Of a stretch of 36,094 bases of DNA, positions 16,833 to 25,052 are shown in pieces. The notes under the pieces were generated by a model. It was not told where the DNA came from, searched no databases, and worked only from the letters and a program-made list of their open reading frames with translations. Position 1 is the first letter of the stretch. Each line of letters begins with the position of its first letter. The stretch is taken from positions 1 through 36,094 of the forward strand of contig NZ_MJIC01000003.1 in assembly GCF_001758465.1 (NCBI RefSeq), given 5' to 3'. The position numbers and the translations under genes are program-made. The stretch is from Marisediminitalea lipolytica (lineage in GTDB: Bacteria; Pseudomonadota; Gammaproteobacteria; Enterobacterales; Alteromonadaceae).

Positions 16833-17689
16833 TGCAATTTATAGAATCTCTGAATAATCTCCGCGAAATTCGTCAGATCTGGCGTAAAGAAGGCGTCACC
16901 GTAGCTTTTGTCCCAACCATGGGTAATCTGCATGATGGTCATCTGGATCTGGTAAAAAAGGCCAAAACCCTGGCCGACAAAGTGGTGGTTTCGATTTTTG
17001 TTAACCCGATGCAGTTTGGCGCTAATGAGGATCTCGATGCTTATCCGCGCACCCTGGATGCGGATCGCAGCAAGCTTGAGGCCGAGGGTGTTGATGCCCT
17101 GTTTTTCCCGGCTGTTGATGATATCTACCCTCGCGGTTTAGGGGATCAAACCTTTGTGGAAGTACCTGGTATCTCTGATTTACTGTGCGGCGCTTCCCGT
17201 CCGGGGCATTTTCGCGGCGTCGCAACCATAGTATGCAAGCTGTTTAATATGGTTCAGCCAGACGTGGCCTGCTTTGGCGAAAAAGACTTCCAGCAGTTGC
17301 AGGTGATCCGCACCATGGTGGAAGACCTGTCAATGCCAATTACCATTGTGGGTGTGCCGACCTGTCGTCAGCAGGACGGTCTGGCCATGAGTTCACGTAA
17401 CGGTTACCTGTCGGCAGAGCAGCGCGCTACCGCCACGCAAATCTATGCCACCATGCAAAACATGCGAGTGAGTATTGAGAATCATTCGGGGACTTTCGCG
17501 ACCATTGAGCAAGAGGCTGAAACAGCATTAAAAGCAGCTGGCTTTACGCCTGATTACATCACTATCCGCAATGCCAGAACCTTGTTACCGGCTCAAACAG
17601 AAGACCGCAATCTGGTTATTCTGGTAGCCGCTTTTATGGGCTCAACACGGTTAATTGATAATCTGCAAATTACACTGGATCATGCCTGA
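16829..17689 (+). CDS. panC: Pantothenate synthetase
   Basis: Joins pantoate and beta-alanine using ATP. The nucleotidyltransferase fold is shown by [11 protein letters not shown] (HxGH motif), [42 protein letters not shown], and the KMSKS-like MSSRN. Its 286 residues match E. coli PanC (283). The start ATG overlaps the panB stop (ATGATG), so translation is coupled. The beta-alanine substrate is probably supplied by the convergent panP gene, since no panD lies in the cluster. The last 10 nt overlap the end of panP and lie inside a strong hairpin. Confidence 0.97.
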   Translation: MMQFIESLNNLREIRQIWRKEGVTVAFVPTMGNLHDGHLDLVKKAKTLADKVVVSIFVNPMQFGANEDLDAYPRTLDADRSKLEAEGVDALFFPAVDDIYPRGLGDQTFVEVPGISDLLCGASRPGHFRGVATIVCKLFNMVQPDVACFGEKDFQQLQVIRTMVEDLSMPITIVGVPTCRQQDGLAMSSRNGYLSAEQRATATQIYATMQNMRVSIENHSGTFATIEQEAETALKAAGFTPDYITIRNARTLLPAQTEDRNLVILVAAFMGSTRLIDNLQITLDHA

Positions 17690-17697
17690 TCCAGTGT
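17672..17697. terminator. Hairpin shared by the overlapping 3' ends of panC and panP
   Basis: Perfect 11-base arms (ACACTGGATCA / TGATCCAGTGT) enclose a 4-nt loop. The stop codons of both convergent genes lie inside the stem. Only a short T run (TTTCC) follows on the plus strand and AATTTGC on the minus strand. It may work as a weak bidirectional terminator or a block to read-through. Confidence 0.6.
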
Positions 17698-19314
17698 TTC
17701 CTGCGGTACACTTGCCAGTAACTCCTGCCATACGCGGTTGCGCATAGCTATTTCGTACTGTTCTTCAAGAATTGCTTTGAGATCCCGTTTCGTGGTCATG
17801 GGGTTGGCTAACACCACCCTGAATACCGTAATCGGATAAGGTCCATAAATCGGACTTTCCAGACGCGTCCGGGATACGAAGGATTTACCCGCTTCACGCT
17901 GAAGTTTCTGAACATTGACTACCAGCCGATCTACCTTGCTGTTTAACCGCTGGCTTTGTGCAGCTGGTAACGACTTTAACTGCTGCTGAATCACTTGCGG
18001 ACATACCCGATAAGTCAGAATAGACAACGTAGGCGACGTCACTAGCTCAAAGTCCGGGTGCGCATCAATCATAGCGGCGAATTTCTTAGCTTTATCAATA
18101 CTTTGATTGATCAGCAATTCGTAACCCTTGCGGCCAAGAATATGCAGCGATGAGTAAACCATCATTGCCATGCCGTTGCGGGAGCCTTCCAGCGTCGTGG
18201 CGCCAAGGTCTTTAGAGCCTTCACGCAAAATATACTGCGCGTGATGACGCACCGCGTTGGCATCTTCCGGATTTTTAAACAGGGCCATCCCCGCGCCCAT
18301 TGGTACATACATTTGCTTATGTGCATCAATGGTCACTGAGTCCGCTTTCTCAATTCCTTTCAGAATACCGCGATAATCGCTGGAAAACAGTGTCGCGCCG
18401 CCCCAGGCAGCATCCACATGAAACCAGCAGCCCAGCTCTTTCGCCACATCGGCCAGTTCATCAAGCGGGTCGATATGGCCGGTTTCAGTTGTTCCGCCAA
18501 TCCCCACCAGCGCCAGCAGTTTATTACCCTGCTCCTGATACTCACGGCCCTGTTTTAACGCCAGCGCGGGATCCAGCGTTTGGTTAGGACATGGCAGGGT
18601 GATCAGATTTTCCCGACCAATTCCCAGCAAATCAACGGCTTTCGATAAACTGTAATGCCCCCGGCGAGAGCAAAGCAAACCCAGGTTATTGATATCATAA
18701 TGACGGTATGCACTTGCCAGTCCGGCTCTGGCCACCCCCGGAAAACTGCCCTGCGGGCCCAGGGTTTTGTTACGGGCAACCCACAACGCGGTGATGTTGG
18801 CTACCGTACCGCCAGAGCAAAACGCCCCCAGCGCATGGCGTGCACTGTGCAAATATTTGCCGTAAAAGTCTTCGTCCTGATCGTAAATCAGGTTGTGCAT
18901 CATCCCCAGCACCTGACGCTCCAGAGGCGTAAAGGCTTTGGAGGTTTCAATTTTGACCAGATTCTGATTAAGGCCCACCAGCAGTTTAGCCAGTGACAAA
19001 TGAAAATAAGGTAACGCAGAGGTCATATGACCAATAAAAGTGGGCGAATAGGTATTAACCGAGTGTGCCACCAGCTTTTCCAACAGGTTTTCGGCATGGG
19101 TCGATACAAATTCCGGTGTTTCAGGCATTTTGGCATCAGCAAAATCCTGTTCCACCTCTTCCAACGACGTTTTCTTGGTCACTACATGTTGTGACAAGAA
19201 ATCCAGAATATTGTCTGAAAGGTGCTCTTCAATTTGCGCCAGCTTGGAATCTTTGTGCTCTGGCTTGGTAAAAACCCGAAACAGGTGCTTCAAGCTTACT
19301 TGTGCTTCACCCAC
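17680..19314 (-). CDS. panP: Pyridoxal-dependent aspartate 1-decarboxylase PanP
   Basis: A group II PLP decarboxylase of the glutamate-decarboxylase fold. In Vibrio and relatives lacking the pyruvoyl enzyme PanD, PanP makes beta-alanine from aspartate. The sequence matches that family: [50 protein letters not shown], the PLP lysine in [15 protein letters not shown] and the [13 protein letters not shown] stretch. I start at GTG 19314 because AGAGG lies 8 nt upstream and this begins near the family N terminus (544 residues). An ATG at 19374 would add 20 unlike residues. The placement against panBC, where other genomes have panD, supports the substrate; glutamate decarboxylation cannot be excluded from sequence alone. 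Confidence 0.9.
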   Translation of the reverse strand: MGEAQVSLKHLFRVFTKPEHKDSKLAQIEEHLSDNILDFLSQHVVTKKTSLEEVEQDFADAKMPETPEFVSTHAENLLEKLVAHSVNTYSPTFIGHMTSALPYFHLSLAKLLVGLNQNLVKIETSKAFTPLERQVLGMMHNLIYDQDEDFYGKYLHSARHALGAFCSGGTVANITALWVARNKTLGPQGSFPGVARAGLASAYRHYDINNLGLLCSRRGHYSLSKAVDLLGIGRENLITLPCPNQTLDPALALKQGREYQEQGNKLLALVGIGGTTETGHIDPLDELADVAKELGCWFHVDAAWGGATLFSSDYRGILKGIEKADSVTIDAHKQMYVPMGAGMALFKNPEDANAVRHHAQYILREGSKDLGATTLEGSRNGMAMMVYSSLHILGRKGYELLINQSIDKAKKFAAMIDAHPDFELVTSPTLSILTYRVCPQVIQQQLKSLPAAQSQRLNSKVDRLVVNVQKLQREAGKSFVSRTRLESPIYGPYPITVFRVVLANPMTTKRDLKAILEEQYEIAMRNRVWQELLASVPQETLDQA

Positions 19315-19635
19315 ACTGTACACCTCTCGAATTGAAAACGATAATGGCGATGCTGCGCTGCCACTCAGGCACATTATCGAAAATGCAGCATCGCTAAACG
19401 GTCACCGGTCAATGGCAACACCTATCCACTGCGATAGTGACCTTTCACAATCTTCAGACTGTAGCGCAGATTCCCAGTCACGCCAAGAAGGCCCGGGATT
19501 CTGCTACCAGTACCCCGTCAGATCACTCTGGGGGAGTCCGTAAAGAAATTGCGATTATAAGGATTTTAAAACAAAAACCCATGAAAATCTGTCACATTAG
19601 TGACACAAAAGCTGATTTTAGCTGCATGAAAGAGA
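19315..19635. other. Intergenic region upstream of panP
   Basis: These 321 nt lie between panP and the TrmB-like gene on the same strand. Apart from the candidate panP promoter and inverted repeat I see no gene or RNA. Short open frames here lack ribosome sites. Confidence 0.5.
19554..19605 (-). promoter_or_regulatory. Possible panP promoter with upstream inverted repeat
   Basis: A consensus TATAAT lies on the minus strand at 19559-19554, but the 17-nt-spaced -35 position is poor. About 30 nt upstream is TGTCAC-N4-GTGACA (19605-19590), a 16-nt inverted repeat of the kind bound by dimeric activators. A regulator cannot be named. Confidence 0.35.
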
Positions 19636-20316
19636 CTAACTGCCGGTTCGCTTACCCAGCAATTGCCAACAAGTCTGGCCGCTATTTTGATACTTCAGTT
19701 CAAAGGGAGTACGTGCGGGCAGAGCCGGGTCGACAGGAGAAATTTGGCATTCCATACCATACTTTGCTGCTGCAATAGCAAACTCTTCCAGGTATATCAA
19801 CCAATTACTTCTGACCTCCATACGCTCAGACAAAGCCATTAAATCGGGCATCGCCTGACTGGCATGCCAGCGCTTTTGCACTTGGGAAGGTTTGGGATAA
19901 GGATTAGGGTAAAGTAAATAATGGCCTGTTACCCGCCATGAACTTTCATCATGGGCGCTACGCATCAGTCGCCAGAAATCCACGACGTCAGCACGAACCA
20001 CCCGGTAATTATCCTGCGAACTTTGATAATGGGCATGTTTACCCACTCTCAGCGCAGACTTATCCACCCCGATTACACGAGCATCCGGGTACTGTAATGC
20101 CAGTCCCGCCGTACTTTTGCCTACACCGCAACAGGAATCCAGTATCACCTCGCCCTGCCAGTCGCTTAGCCAGTCGGCAATGTCATCAAATGCCTGCTGG
20201 GTATGGGCATGAATAGGGCGACGGTTGAGAGTATGCTGATACTTCTCAACGATCGCTTCCAGTTTTTCGTGAACACCCGGCTGCTGGCTTTCAACCGTGC
20301 GGGAATTACCTTGCAT
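19636..20316 (-). CDS. TrmB-like SAM-dependent methyltransferase
   Basis: A 226-residue class I methyltransferase. Motif I is ILDSCCGVGKST (about residues 58-69), followed by the acidic end of strand 2 in VIGVDKS. The stretch YLLYPNPYPKPSQVQKRW resembles the FPDPWPKKRH-type motif of tRNA guanine-N7 methyltransferase TrmB, and FELKYQNSG near the end resembles the TrmB T-x-x-E segment. The overall match to standard TrmB is partial, so it may be a paralogue with a different RNA substrate (inference). It starts 2 nt after the yadH stop, so it probably belongs to the yadGH operon. No ribosome site is strong. Confidence 0.75.
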   Translation of the reverse strand: MQGNSRTVESQQPGVHEKLEAIVEKYQHTLNRRPIHAHTQQAFDDIADWLSDWQGEVILDSCCGVGKSTAGLALQYPDARVIGVDKSALRVGKHAHYQSSQDNYRVVRADVVDFWRLMRSAHDESSWRVTGHYLLYPNPYPKPSQVQKRWHASQAMPDLMALSERMEVRSNWLIYLEEFAIAAAKYGMECQISPVDPALPARTPFELKYQNSGQTCWQLLGKRTGS

Positions 20317-20318
20317 AA

Positions 20319-21092
20319 TCAGGAACGAATTCCGGTACCGCGTTTAAGTAACGTGTAAGCCACGGTAAATAACGCCAGGTTAAACAACACCAACAAGCCC
20401 ATGGCCAGACCAATGTTGACATCGGACACCCCCAGAAAACCATAACGGAAACCGTTTACCATATATACGATAGGGTTGGCTTTACTCACCCACTGCCAGA
20501 ATTCCGGTAGCAGGGTAAGCGAATAAAATACCCCGCCCAGATAGGTTAAGGGCGTTAACACAAAGGTGGGTACCAGACTGATATCATCGAAAGTTTTGGC
20601 AAAGATACCGTTAACCAGTCCGGCGGTGGCAAACAGGGTCGCGGTAAGCAACAGGGTCAGAACGATGACCGCTAAATTATGAATATGAACGTCGACAAAC
20701 AGCATTGATACCACTGAAACAATCAGACCAATCAGCATGGCCCGCGCCACACCACCGCCAACGTAGCCCAGAATAATCACCGATGTGGGCACCGGCGCCA
20801 CCAGCATTTCTTCCAGATTGCGCTGGAACTTGGCGCTAAAAAATGACGACGAGACATTTGCATAGGAGTTGGTAATTACCGACATCATAATCAGACCAGG
20901 AACAATAAATTCCATATAGGTAAAACCGCCCATCTGGCCGATTCTTTCGCCGATTAAGTTACCAAATATAATAAAATACAAACTCATGGTAATCGCTGGC
21001 GGCACCAGCGTTTGAACCCAGATCCGCAGGAAACGGGTACATTCTTTTATCCAGATGGTGGTTAAGGCAACCCAGTTATTTCCGGCAGACAT
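20319..21092 (-). CDS. yadH: ABC-2 type transporter permease YadH
   Basis: Membrane component of the YadGH ABC exporter. The 257 residues show six hydrophobic segments, with the family ABC-2 signatures FIVPGLIMMSVITNSYANVSSSFFSAKF and LEEMLVAPVPTSVIILGYVGGGV, plus the C-terminal PLTYLGGVFYSL and NPIVYMVNGFRYG. The length matches E. coli YadH (256). The start codon overlaps the yadG stop by one base (TAATG), so the two are coupled. The substrate is not known. Confidence 0.94.
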   Translation of the reverse strand: MSAGNNWVALTTIWIKECTRFLRIWVQTLVPPAITMSLYFIIFGNLIGERIGQMGGFTYMEFIVPGLIMMSVITNSYANVSSSFFSAKFQRNLEEMLVAPVPTSVIILGYVGGGVARAMLIGLIVSVVSMLFVDVHIHNLAVIVLTLLLTATLFATAGLVNGIFAKTFDDISLVPTFVLTPLTYLGGVFYSLTLLPEFWQWVSKANPIVYMVNGFRYGFLGVSDVNIGLAMGLLVLFNLALFTVAYTLLKRGTGIRS

Positions 21093-22015
21093 TACACCGC
21101 CTCCTTACGTCCGGCTTCCACCAGACTGACAAACAATTCCTCCAGGCGATTAGCTTTGTTTCGCATACTCATTACCTGAATCCCCTGCTCTGTAAGCTGA
21201 TTAAAAACCGCATTCAGGCCATCAGACTTGGCGACGTCTACTTCCAGCGTATTACCGTCGAGTAATCGGTGGGCAAATCCGTCAAGATTAACGTTGTCGG
21301 TTTCACCTTCAAGGTCGAGGACGAAAGTCTCGATGTTTAACTTGGATAACAAGGCTTTCATTGAGGTGTTTTCGACAATCTGGCCTTTGTCGATAATGGC
21401 GATATTGCGGCACAACATCTCGGCTTCTTCCAGATAGTGCGTAGTAAGAATAATCGTGATGCCCTGTTGATTGATTTCCTGCAGGAAATGCCACATGGAG
21501 CGGCGGATCTCGATATCCACCCCCGCAGTTGGTTCATCGAGGATCAGCATTTTGGGTTCGTGCATCAGTGCGCGGGCGATCATAAGACGCCGCTTCATAC
21601 CGCCGGATAACTCGCGGGCGCGGGCATTACGTTTTTCCCACAGGTCTAACTGCGTCAGGTATTTTTCGGCTCGTTCATGGGCAATATTACGCGGCACGCC
21701 ATAATACCCTGCCTGATTTAACACAATTTGCAATACGGTTTCAAACTGATTGAAATTGAATTCCTGAGGCACTAAACCAATACAGGCTTTAGCCTGCTCT
21801 TTTTGTTTTACAAGGTCATAGCCAAACACACTGACTGTACCTGACGAGGGATTCACCAACGAACTGATGATCCCAATTGTGGTAGATTTGCCGGCACCGT
21901 TAGGACCGAGCAGGGCAAAAAAATCCCCTTCATTAACGCTCAGTTCCACACCTTTGAGGGCATGAACACCACCGCGGTAGGTTTTGGTTAACCCACTTAT
22001 TGTTAAGGCTTGCAT
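21092..22015 (-). CDS. yadG: ABC transporter ATP-binding protein YadG
   Basis: ATPase partner of YadH. It has Walker A GPNGAGKST, Q-loop LVPQEFNFN, signature LSGGMKRRL, Walker B MLILDEPTAG and the H-loop TTHYLEEAEM. The C-terminal part (about 230-308), ending MRNKANRLEELFVSLVEAG, is typical of the YadG subgroup. ATG 22015 gives 308 residues, the same as E. coli YadG, and GGA lies 7 nt upstream; an upstream frame to 22066 adds unlike residues. It heads the yadG-yadH-methyltransferase unit. Confidence 0.95.
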   Translation of the reverse strand: MQALTISGLTKTYRGGVHALKGVELSVNEGDFFALLGPNGAGKSTTIGIISSLVNPSSGTVSVFGYDLVKQKEQAKACIGLVPQEFNFNQFETVLQIVLNQAGYYGVPRNIAHERAEKYLTQLDLWEKRNARARELSGGMKRRLMIARALMHEPKMLILDEPTAGVDIEIRRSMWHFLQEINQQGITIILTTHYLEEAEMLCRNIAIIDKGQIVENTSMKALLSKLNIETFVLDLEGETDNVNLDGFAHRLLDGNTLEVDVAKSDGLNAVFNQLTEQGIQVMSMRNKANRLEELFVSLVEAGRKEAV

Positions 22016-22365
22016 GCTGTATTCCGTGATTGTTGAGTTGCCGTTTGGCGAATTAATTATGCGCACGCTTTGAGGCGGCAGCGGCGTTAACAGCCATGGC
22101 CCTGGCCATCATCGCTGACAGAAAATTTACGTACGCAGCCATATATAGTAACAAATTATCGCATTTCAAGTGGGTCATTTCGTAGCAGGCAGCGGGCGAT
22201 ACACCTCATTAAGTTATAAAAAAATATACCAACAAGGCAGTTTTAATACCTTTCACATACGTTACATTAGCTATTCAGGTTGTCAGCCGGTAAAGCCGTG
22301 CTATGGTTTAAACTGACCAAACAATAAAAGGCGCTTAGCCAGTAGGCATAATAAGTCAGGCCTGA
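22016..22365. other. Divergent yadG / REC-GGDEF intergenic region
   Basis: About 350 nt with no supported gene. The right part holds a candidate promoter for the response regulator. The middle is A/T-rich (TTATAAAAAAATATACC near 22215) and may hold yadG control sequences. Confidence 0.5.
22280..22307 (+). promoter_or_regulatory. Candidate promoter of the REC-GGDEF gene
   Basis: TTGTCA (22280-22285) and TATGGT (22302-22307) are 16 nt apart, about 58 nt before the start codon. The -35 is near consensus and the -10 is moderate. Confidence 0.45.
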
Positions 22366-23283
22366 ATGCAAATACCCACTACCAAACACCTTGAACAATG
22401 CCTTGTACTGATCGTCGACGATGACCGGATCAGTGCTGCGCTGGTTGCAACTATTTTAAGTAACGTTTGCCGGTGTCTGACGGTATCAAGTGCGGGTGAA
22501 GCTATTATGTTTTGTCAGAAACGCGTGCCCGATCTACTGGTAGTTGACCTGAATATGCCCGGAATGGGTGGGCTTGAGCTATGCAGGGAATTAAAGAAAC
22601 AACGCGACACCGAGAATATCCCGATCATTTTTATTACGGCTGATCACGAGGAAAGCGCTCAGCTTTCCTGCTGGCAATCCGGCGCGAATGATTTTGTCAC
22701 AAAACCTTTAGTTGCCGATACCTTGCAACACAGGGTCAAAAACCACCTGCTCAGTAAGTTACGTCTGGACGCGTTAATGAGTCTGAGTTTTCAGGATACG
22801 CTGACCGGCTTGTTCAACCGTAATTACCTCAAACACGAATACCCCCGCTTATCCAGACAGCTGATGCGTGATAACCAGCCACTCGGCCTGATTATTTTTG
22901 ATGTGGATTTTTTTAAACAATACAACGACTCCTATGGTCACCTGAAAGGGGATATGTGTCTTGAAAAGGTCGCTGGGGTTTTATCTTATTATTCGCGTCG
23001 TGCGCGGGATGCGGTGATAAGATACGGTGGAGAAGAATTTGTCATGCTGCTTCCTAATACCGGCTTATCCGGGGTTAAGGAGATAGCCGCGATGATAGTT
23101 GCTGAAATACATCAGCTGGACATCCCGCATAAAAACTCCCCTTTTAAACGCGTCACACTCAGTGCTGGTGCAGTGAGTGTGTCTGATATTGAAAAACACT
23201 CCCTGAACGAGGTTATCGAACAGGCTGATATCAATCTGTACGATGCCAAGCTCAGGGGTAAAAATCAGGTAGTGATTGGCTGA
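22366..23283 (+). CDS. Response regulator with diguanylate cyclase (REC-GGDEF) domain
   Basis: PleD/WspR-like two-domain protein of 305 residues. A receiver domain (about 10-130) has the acidic pocket DDD (18-20), the phospho-acceptor Asp61 in VVDLNMPGM, and the conserved Thr and Lys (FITADH, FVTKPL). A GGDEF domain (about 140-300) has the active motif RYGGEEF beginning near residue 219, preceded by RxxD (RARD) five residues upstream, the allosteric inhibitory I-site. It should therefore make cyclic di-GMP under phosphorylation control and be product-inhibited. No histidine kinase is adjacent in the same unit. AGG lies about 5 nt before the ATG. It converges with pdsO with only 3 nt between. 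Confidence 0.93.
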   Translation: MQIPTTKHLEQCLVLIVDDDRISAALVATILSNVCRCLTVSSAGEAIMFCQKRVPDLLVVDLNMPGMGGLELCRELKKQRDTENIPIIFITADHEESAQLSCWQSGANDFVTKPLVADTLQHRVKNHLLSKLRLDALMSLSFQDTLTGLFNRNYLKHEYPRLSRQLMRDNQPLGLIIFDVDFFKQYNDSYGHLKGDMCLEKVAGVLSYYSRRARDAVIRYGGEEFVMLLPNTGLSGVKEIAAMIVAEIHQLDIPHKNSPFKRVTLSAGAVSVSDIEKHSLNEVIEQADINLYDAKLRGKNQVVIG

Positions 23284-23286
23284 CAA

Positions 23287-24015
23287 CTAACGCTGCGCCG
23301 TAAGCGTAGGATCTTCTTCGCCGAGCTCAATGACGACTTTGCGGTCAAAAAAGGTACCTTCGTACTCTTTATGCTGACTACGCTCTTCTCCCAAAGCCAG
23401 GGTTAACACCTGCTTTTCGTTCACGCCTTTATTCAGTAAATACTGTTTCACGCTGATAGCGCGTTGCATTGATAATGCCTGATTATACTTTGCGTCACCA
23501 CGCTGATCAGCATGGCCGGTTAAGCGCGCTTGCAATGAGGGATAGCCTCGCAGAGCCTTGGCAATTAAGTCCAGTTGCTGCTGATAATCAGGTGCGATGT
23601 CATAGGCACCGGTTTGGAATTGCACAACACTTTGCAAGGTTATCGCAGGGGTTTCCTGAGTCTGTATGTCATTCACTTTGGTGGTCATGTTCTCCTGCTG
23701 TAATTGCTCAATCTGACTGCGCATTGCCAGTAGGGCATGGTCGCGTTGCGAGAGCAATTCGGCCTGGGCAGTTAAACGAGCCTGATTGGCCTGTAGCTCT
23801 TTATCCTGTTTTACATCATTGCCCAGTAACGCGCCAAAGAACCCCGCTACGGCAGCTCCCACAGGCCCGGCGACAACAGCCCCGATAACCATACCAGAGC
23901 CGAGTCCAATGCCGGCTGCGTGCTCGTAAGCCTGGTCCTTTTCCTTTGCCGTTACCGGCGCTACCGCAGTTAAACAGGAAATAGCAAAAACAGCTGAATA
24001 AATGGATTTACGCAT
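23287..24015 (-). CDS. pdsO: Sortase-associated OmpA-like protein PdsO
   Basis: The 242-residue protein matches the OmpA-like member (PdsO) of the proteobacterial dedicated sortase set. A signal peptide (about 1-23, cleaved after VTA) is followed by a glycine-rich hydrophobic stretch (35-62, GIGLGSGMVIGAVVAGPVG). A coiled-coil segment follows (about 63-110, many Q and E), then an OmpA C-terminal peptidoglycan-binding domain (about 120-235; TGHADQRGDAKYNQALSMQRA). The glycine stretch resembles glycine-zipper membrane insertions. ATG 24015 has AGAGGA 8 nt upstream; the TTG-type start at 24036 is unlikely. It is divergent from pdsR, sharing a 320-nt control region. No sortase or sortase substrate is found in this window. 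Confidence 0.87.
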   Translation of the reverse strand: MRKSIYSAVFAISCLTAVAPVTAKEKDQAYEHAAGIGLGSGMVIGAVVAGPVGAAVAGFFGALLGNDVKQDKELQANQARLTAQAELLSQRDHALLAMRSQIEQLQQENMTTKVNDIQTQETPAITLQSVVQFQTGAYDIAPDYQQQLDLIAKALRGYPSLQARLTGHADQRGDAKYNQALSMQRAISVKQYLLNKGVNEKQVLTLALGEERSQHKEYEGTFFDRKVVIELGEEDPTLTAQR

Positions 24016-24335
24016 AATAAATATCCTCTGAGTCATTAAATCGAATTACGTTGTGAACACGACTAATTACATCAGCGGGTTATGGCGCCGAAGCAGGTAA
24101 GTTATGGCAATGTGGTGAACAAAAGCGCAAAAACATGGCCTTTTGTGGCAAAACGGACAGCTAAACACCGGCCAAAGCGCAAAAATACCGTCTCGTCACG
24201 GGCAAAAGTGGCAGAAAAATGGCAAGGTCAGGGAATTTGAGCCGAACTTCAGACCAAGTCTGCTAACTAAGATATAGTAACAGTGTACTTACCCGGGCTA
24301 CGCGGGATTAAGCAGTTGGACAGGATAAATGATGT
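24016..24335. promoter_or_regulatory. Divergent pdsO / pdsR control region with repeats
   Basis: A 12-nt direct repeat AAAGCGCAAAAA occurs at 24122-24133 and 24174-24185, 52 nt apart (about five helical turns). Several GGCA elements lie around it (near 24105, 24147, 24210, 24221). An inverted repeat CAGAC-N3-GTCTG (24250-24262) stands where the -35 box of a TATAGT -10 (24273-24278) would be, which suggests an activator-dependent pdsR promoter. No coding sequence is seen. Confidence 0.45.
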
Positions 24336-25025
24336 ATGCCAAGAACAATCGCCATTGTCGAAGATGATATTGCTATTCGAGATAACTACACTGCGGTATT
24401 AACCGGGCAGGGTTATACGGTTCAGGCTTATGCCGACCGCCCCTCGGCCAGCCTGGCATTCAGCCAGTACCTGCCCGACCTGGCAATTATTGATATTGGT
24501 TTAAAAGACGAAATGGAAGGCGGCTTTATGCTGTGTCAGCAACTGCGTCAGCTGTCCCAATCGTTACCCATTATCTTTTTTACCGCCCGGGATAATGATG
24601 TCGATACTATCAGCGGTCTGCGCATGGGGGCAGATGATTACCTGACCAAAGACATCAGCATGGCTCACCTGCTCGCCCGCATCGCCGCGTTGTTCAGACG
24701 GACCGATTTACTGGCTACGCCGAGGCAGGATTCCGACACCATTCGTCTGAGCCATCTGAAGGTTGATGTCAGTCGCATGAGCGTAAGCTGGAAAGACATT
24801 CCGGTGGCATTAACGGTAACCGAATTCTGGATGCTCCACGCGCTGATAAAAAGGCCGGGGCATGTAAAAAGTCGTCAGCAACTAATGGACGAGTCCCGCA
24901 TGGTGGTGGATGATTCAACCATAACGTCGCACATCAAGCGCATGCGCAAAAAATTTATTCAACTGGATGAAAGCTTTGACCATATTGATACCGTTTATGG
25001 CATGGGCTATCGCTGGCAGCAATAG
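24336..25025 (+). CDS. pdsR: Response regulator PdsR (OmpR/PhoB type)
   Basis: A 229-residue response regulator resembling the one in the proteobacterial dedicated sortase set. The receiver domain (about 1-120) has the acidic pair VEDD (8-11), phospho-acceptor Asp53 in IIDIGLKD, and the Thr and Lys of FFTARD and YLTKD. The C-terminal winged helix (about 135-229) has the OmpR/PhoB features ALTVTEFWMLHALIKRPG and DDSTITSHIKRMRKKF, ending DTVYGMGYRW. AGGA lies 10 nt before the ATG. It is 27 nt upstream of pdsS, its likely kinase. Confidence 0.9.
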   Translation: MPRTIAIVEDDIAIRDNYTAVLTGQGYTVQAYADRPSASLAFSQYLPDLAIIDIGLKDEMEGGFMLCQQLRQLSQSLPIIFFTARDNDVDTISGLRMGADDYLTKDISMAHLLARIAALFRRTDLLATPRQDSDTIRLSHLKVDVSRMSVSWKDIPVALTVTEFWMLHALIKRPGHVKSRQQLMDESRMVVDDSTITSHIKRMRKKFIQLDESFDHIDTVYGMGYRWQQ

Positions 25026-25052
25026 CCGCTGGCAATCAAGGGGTCTTAGCTG

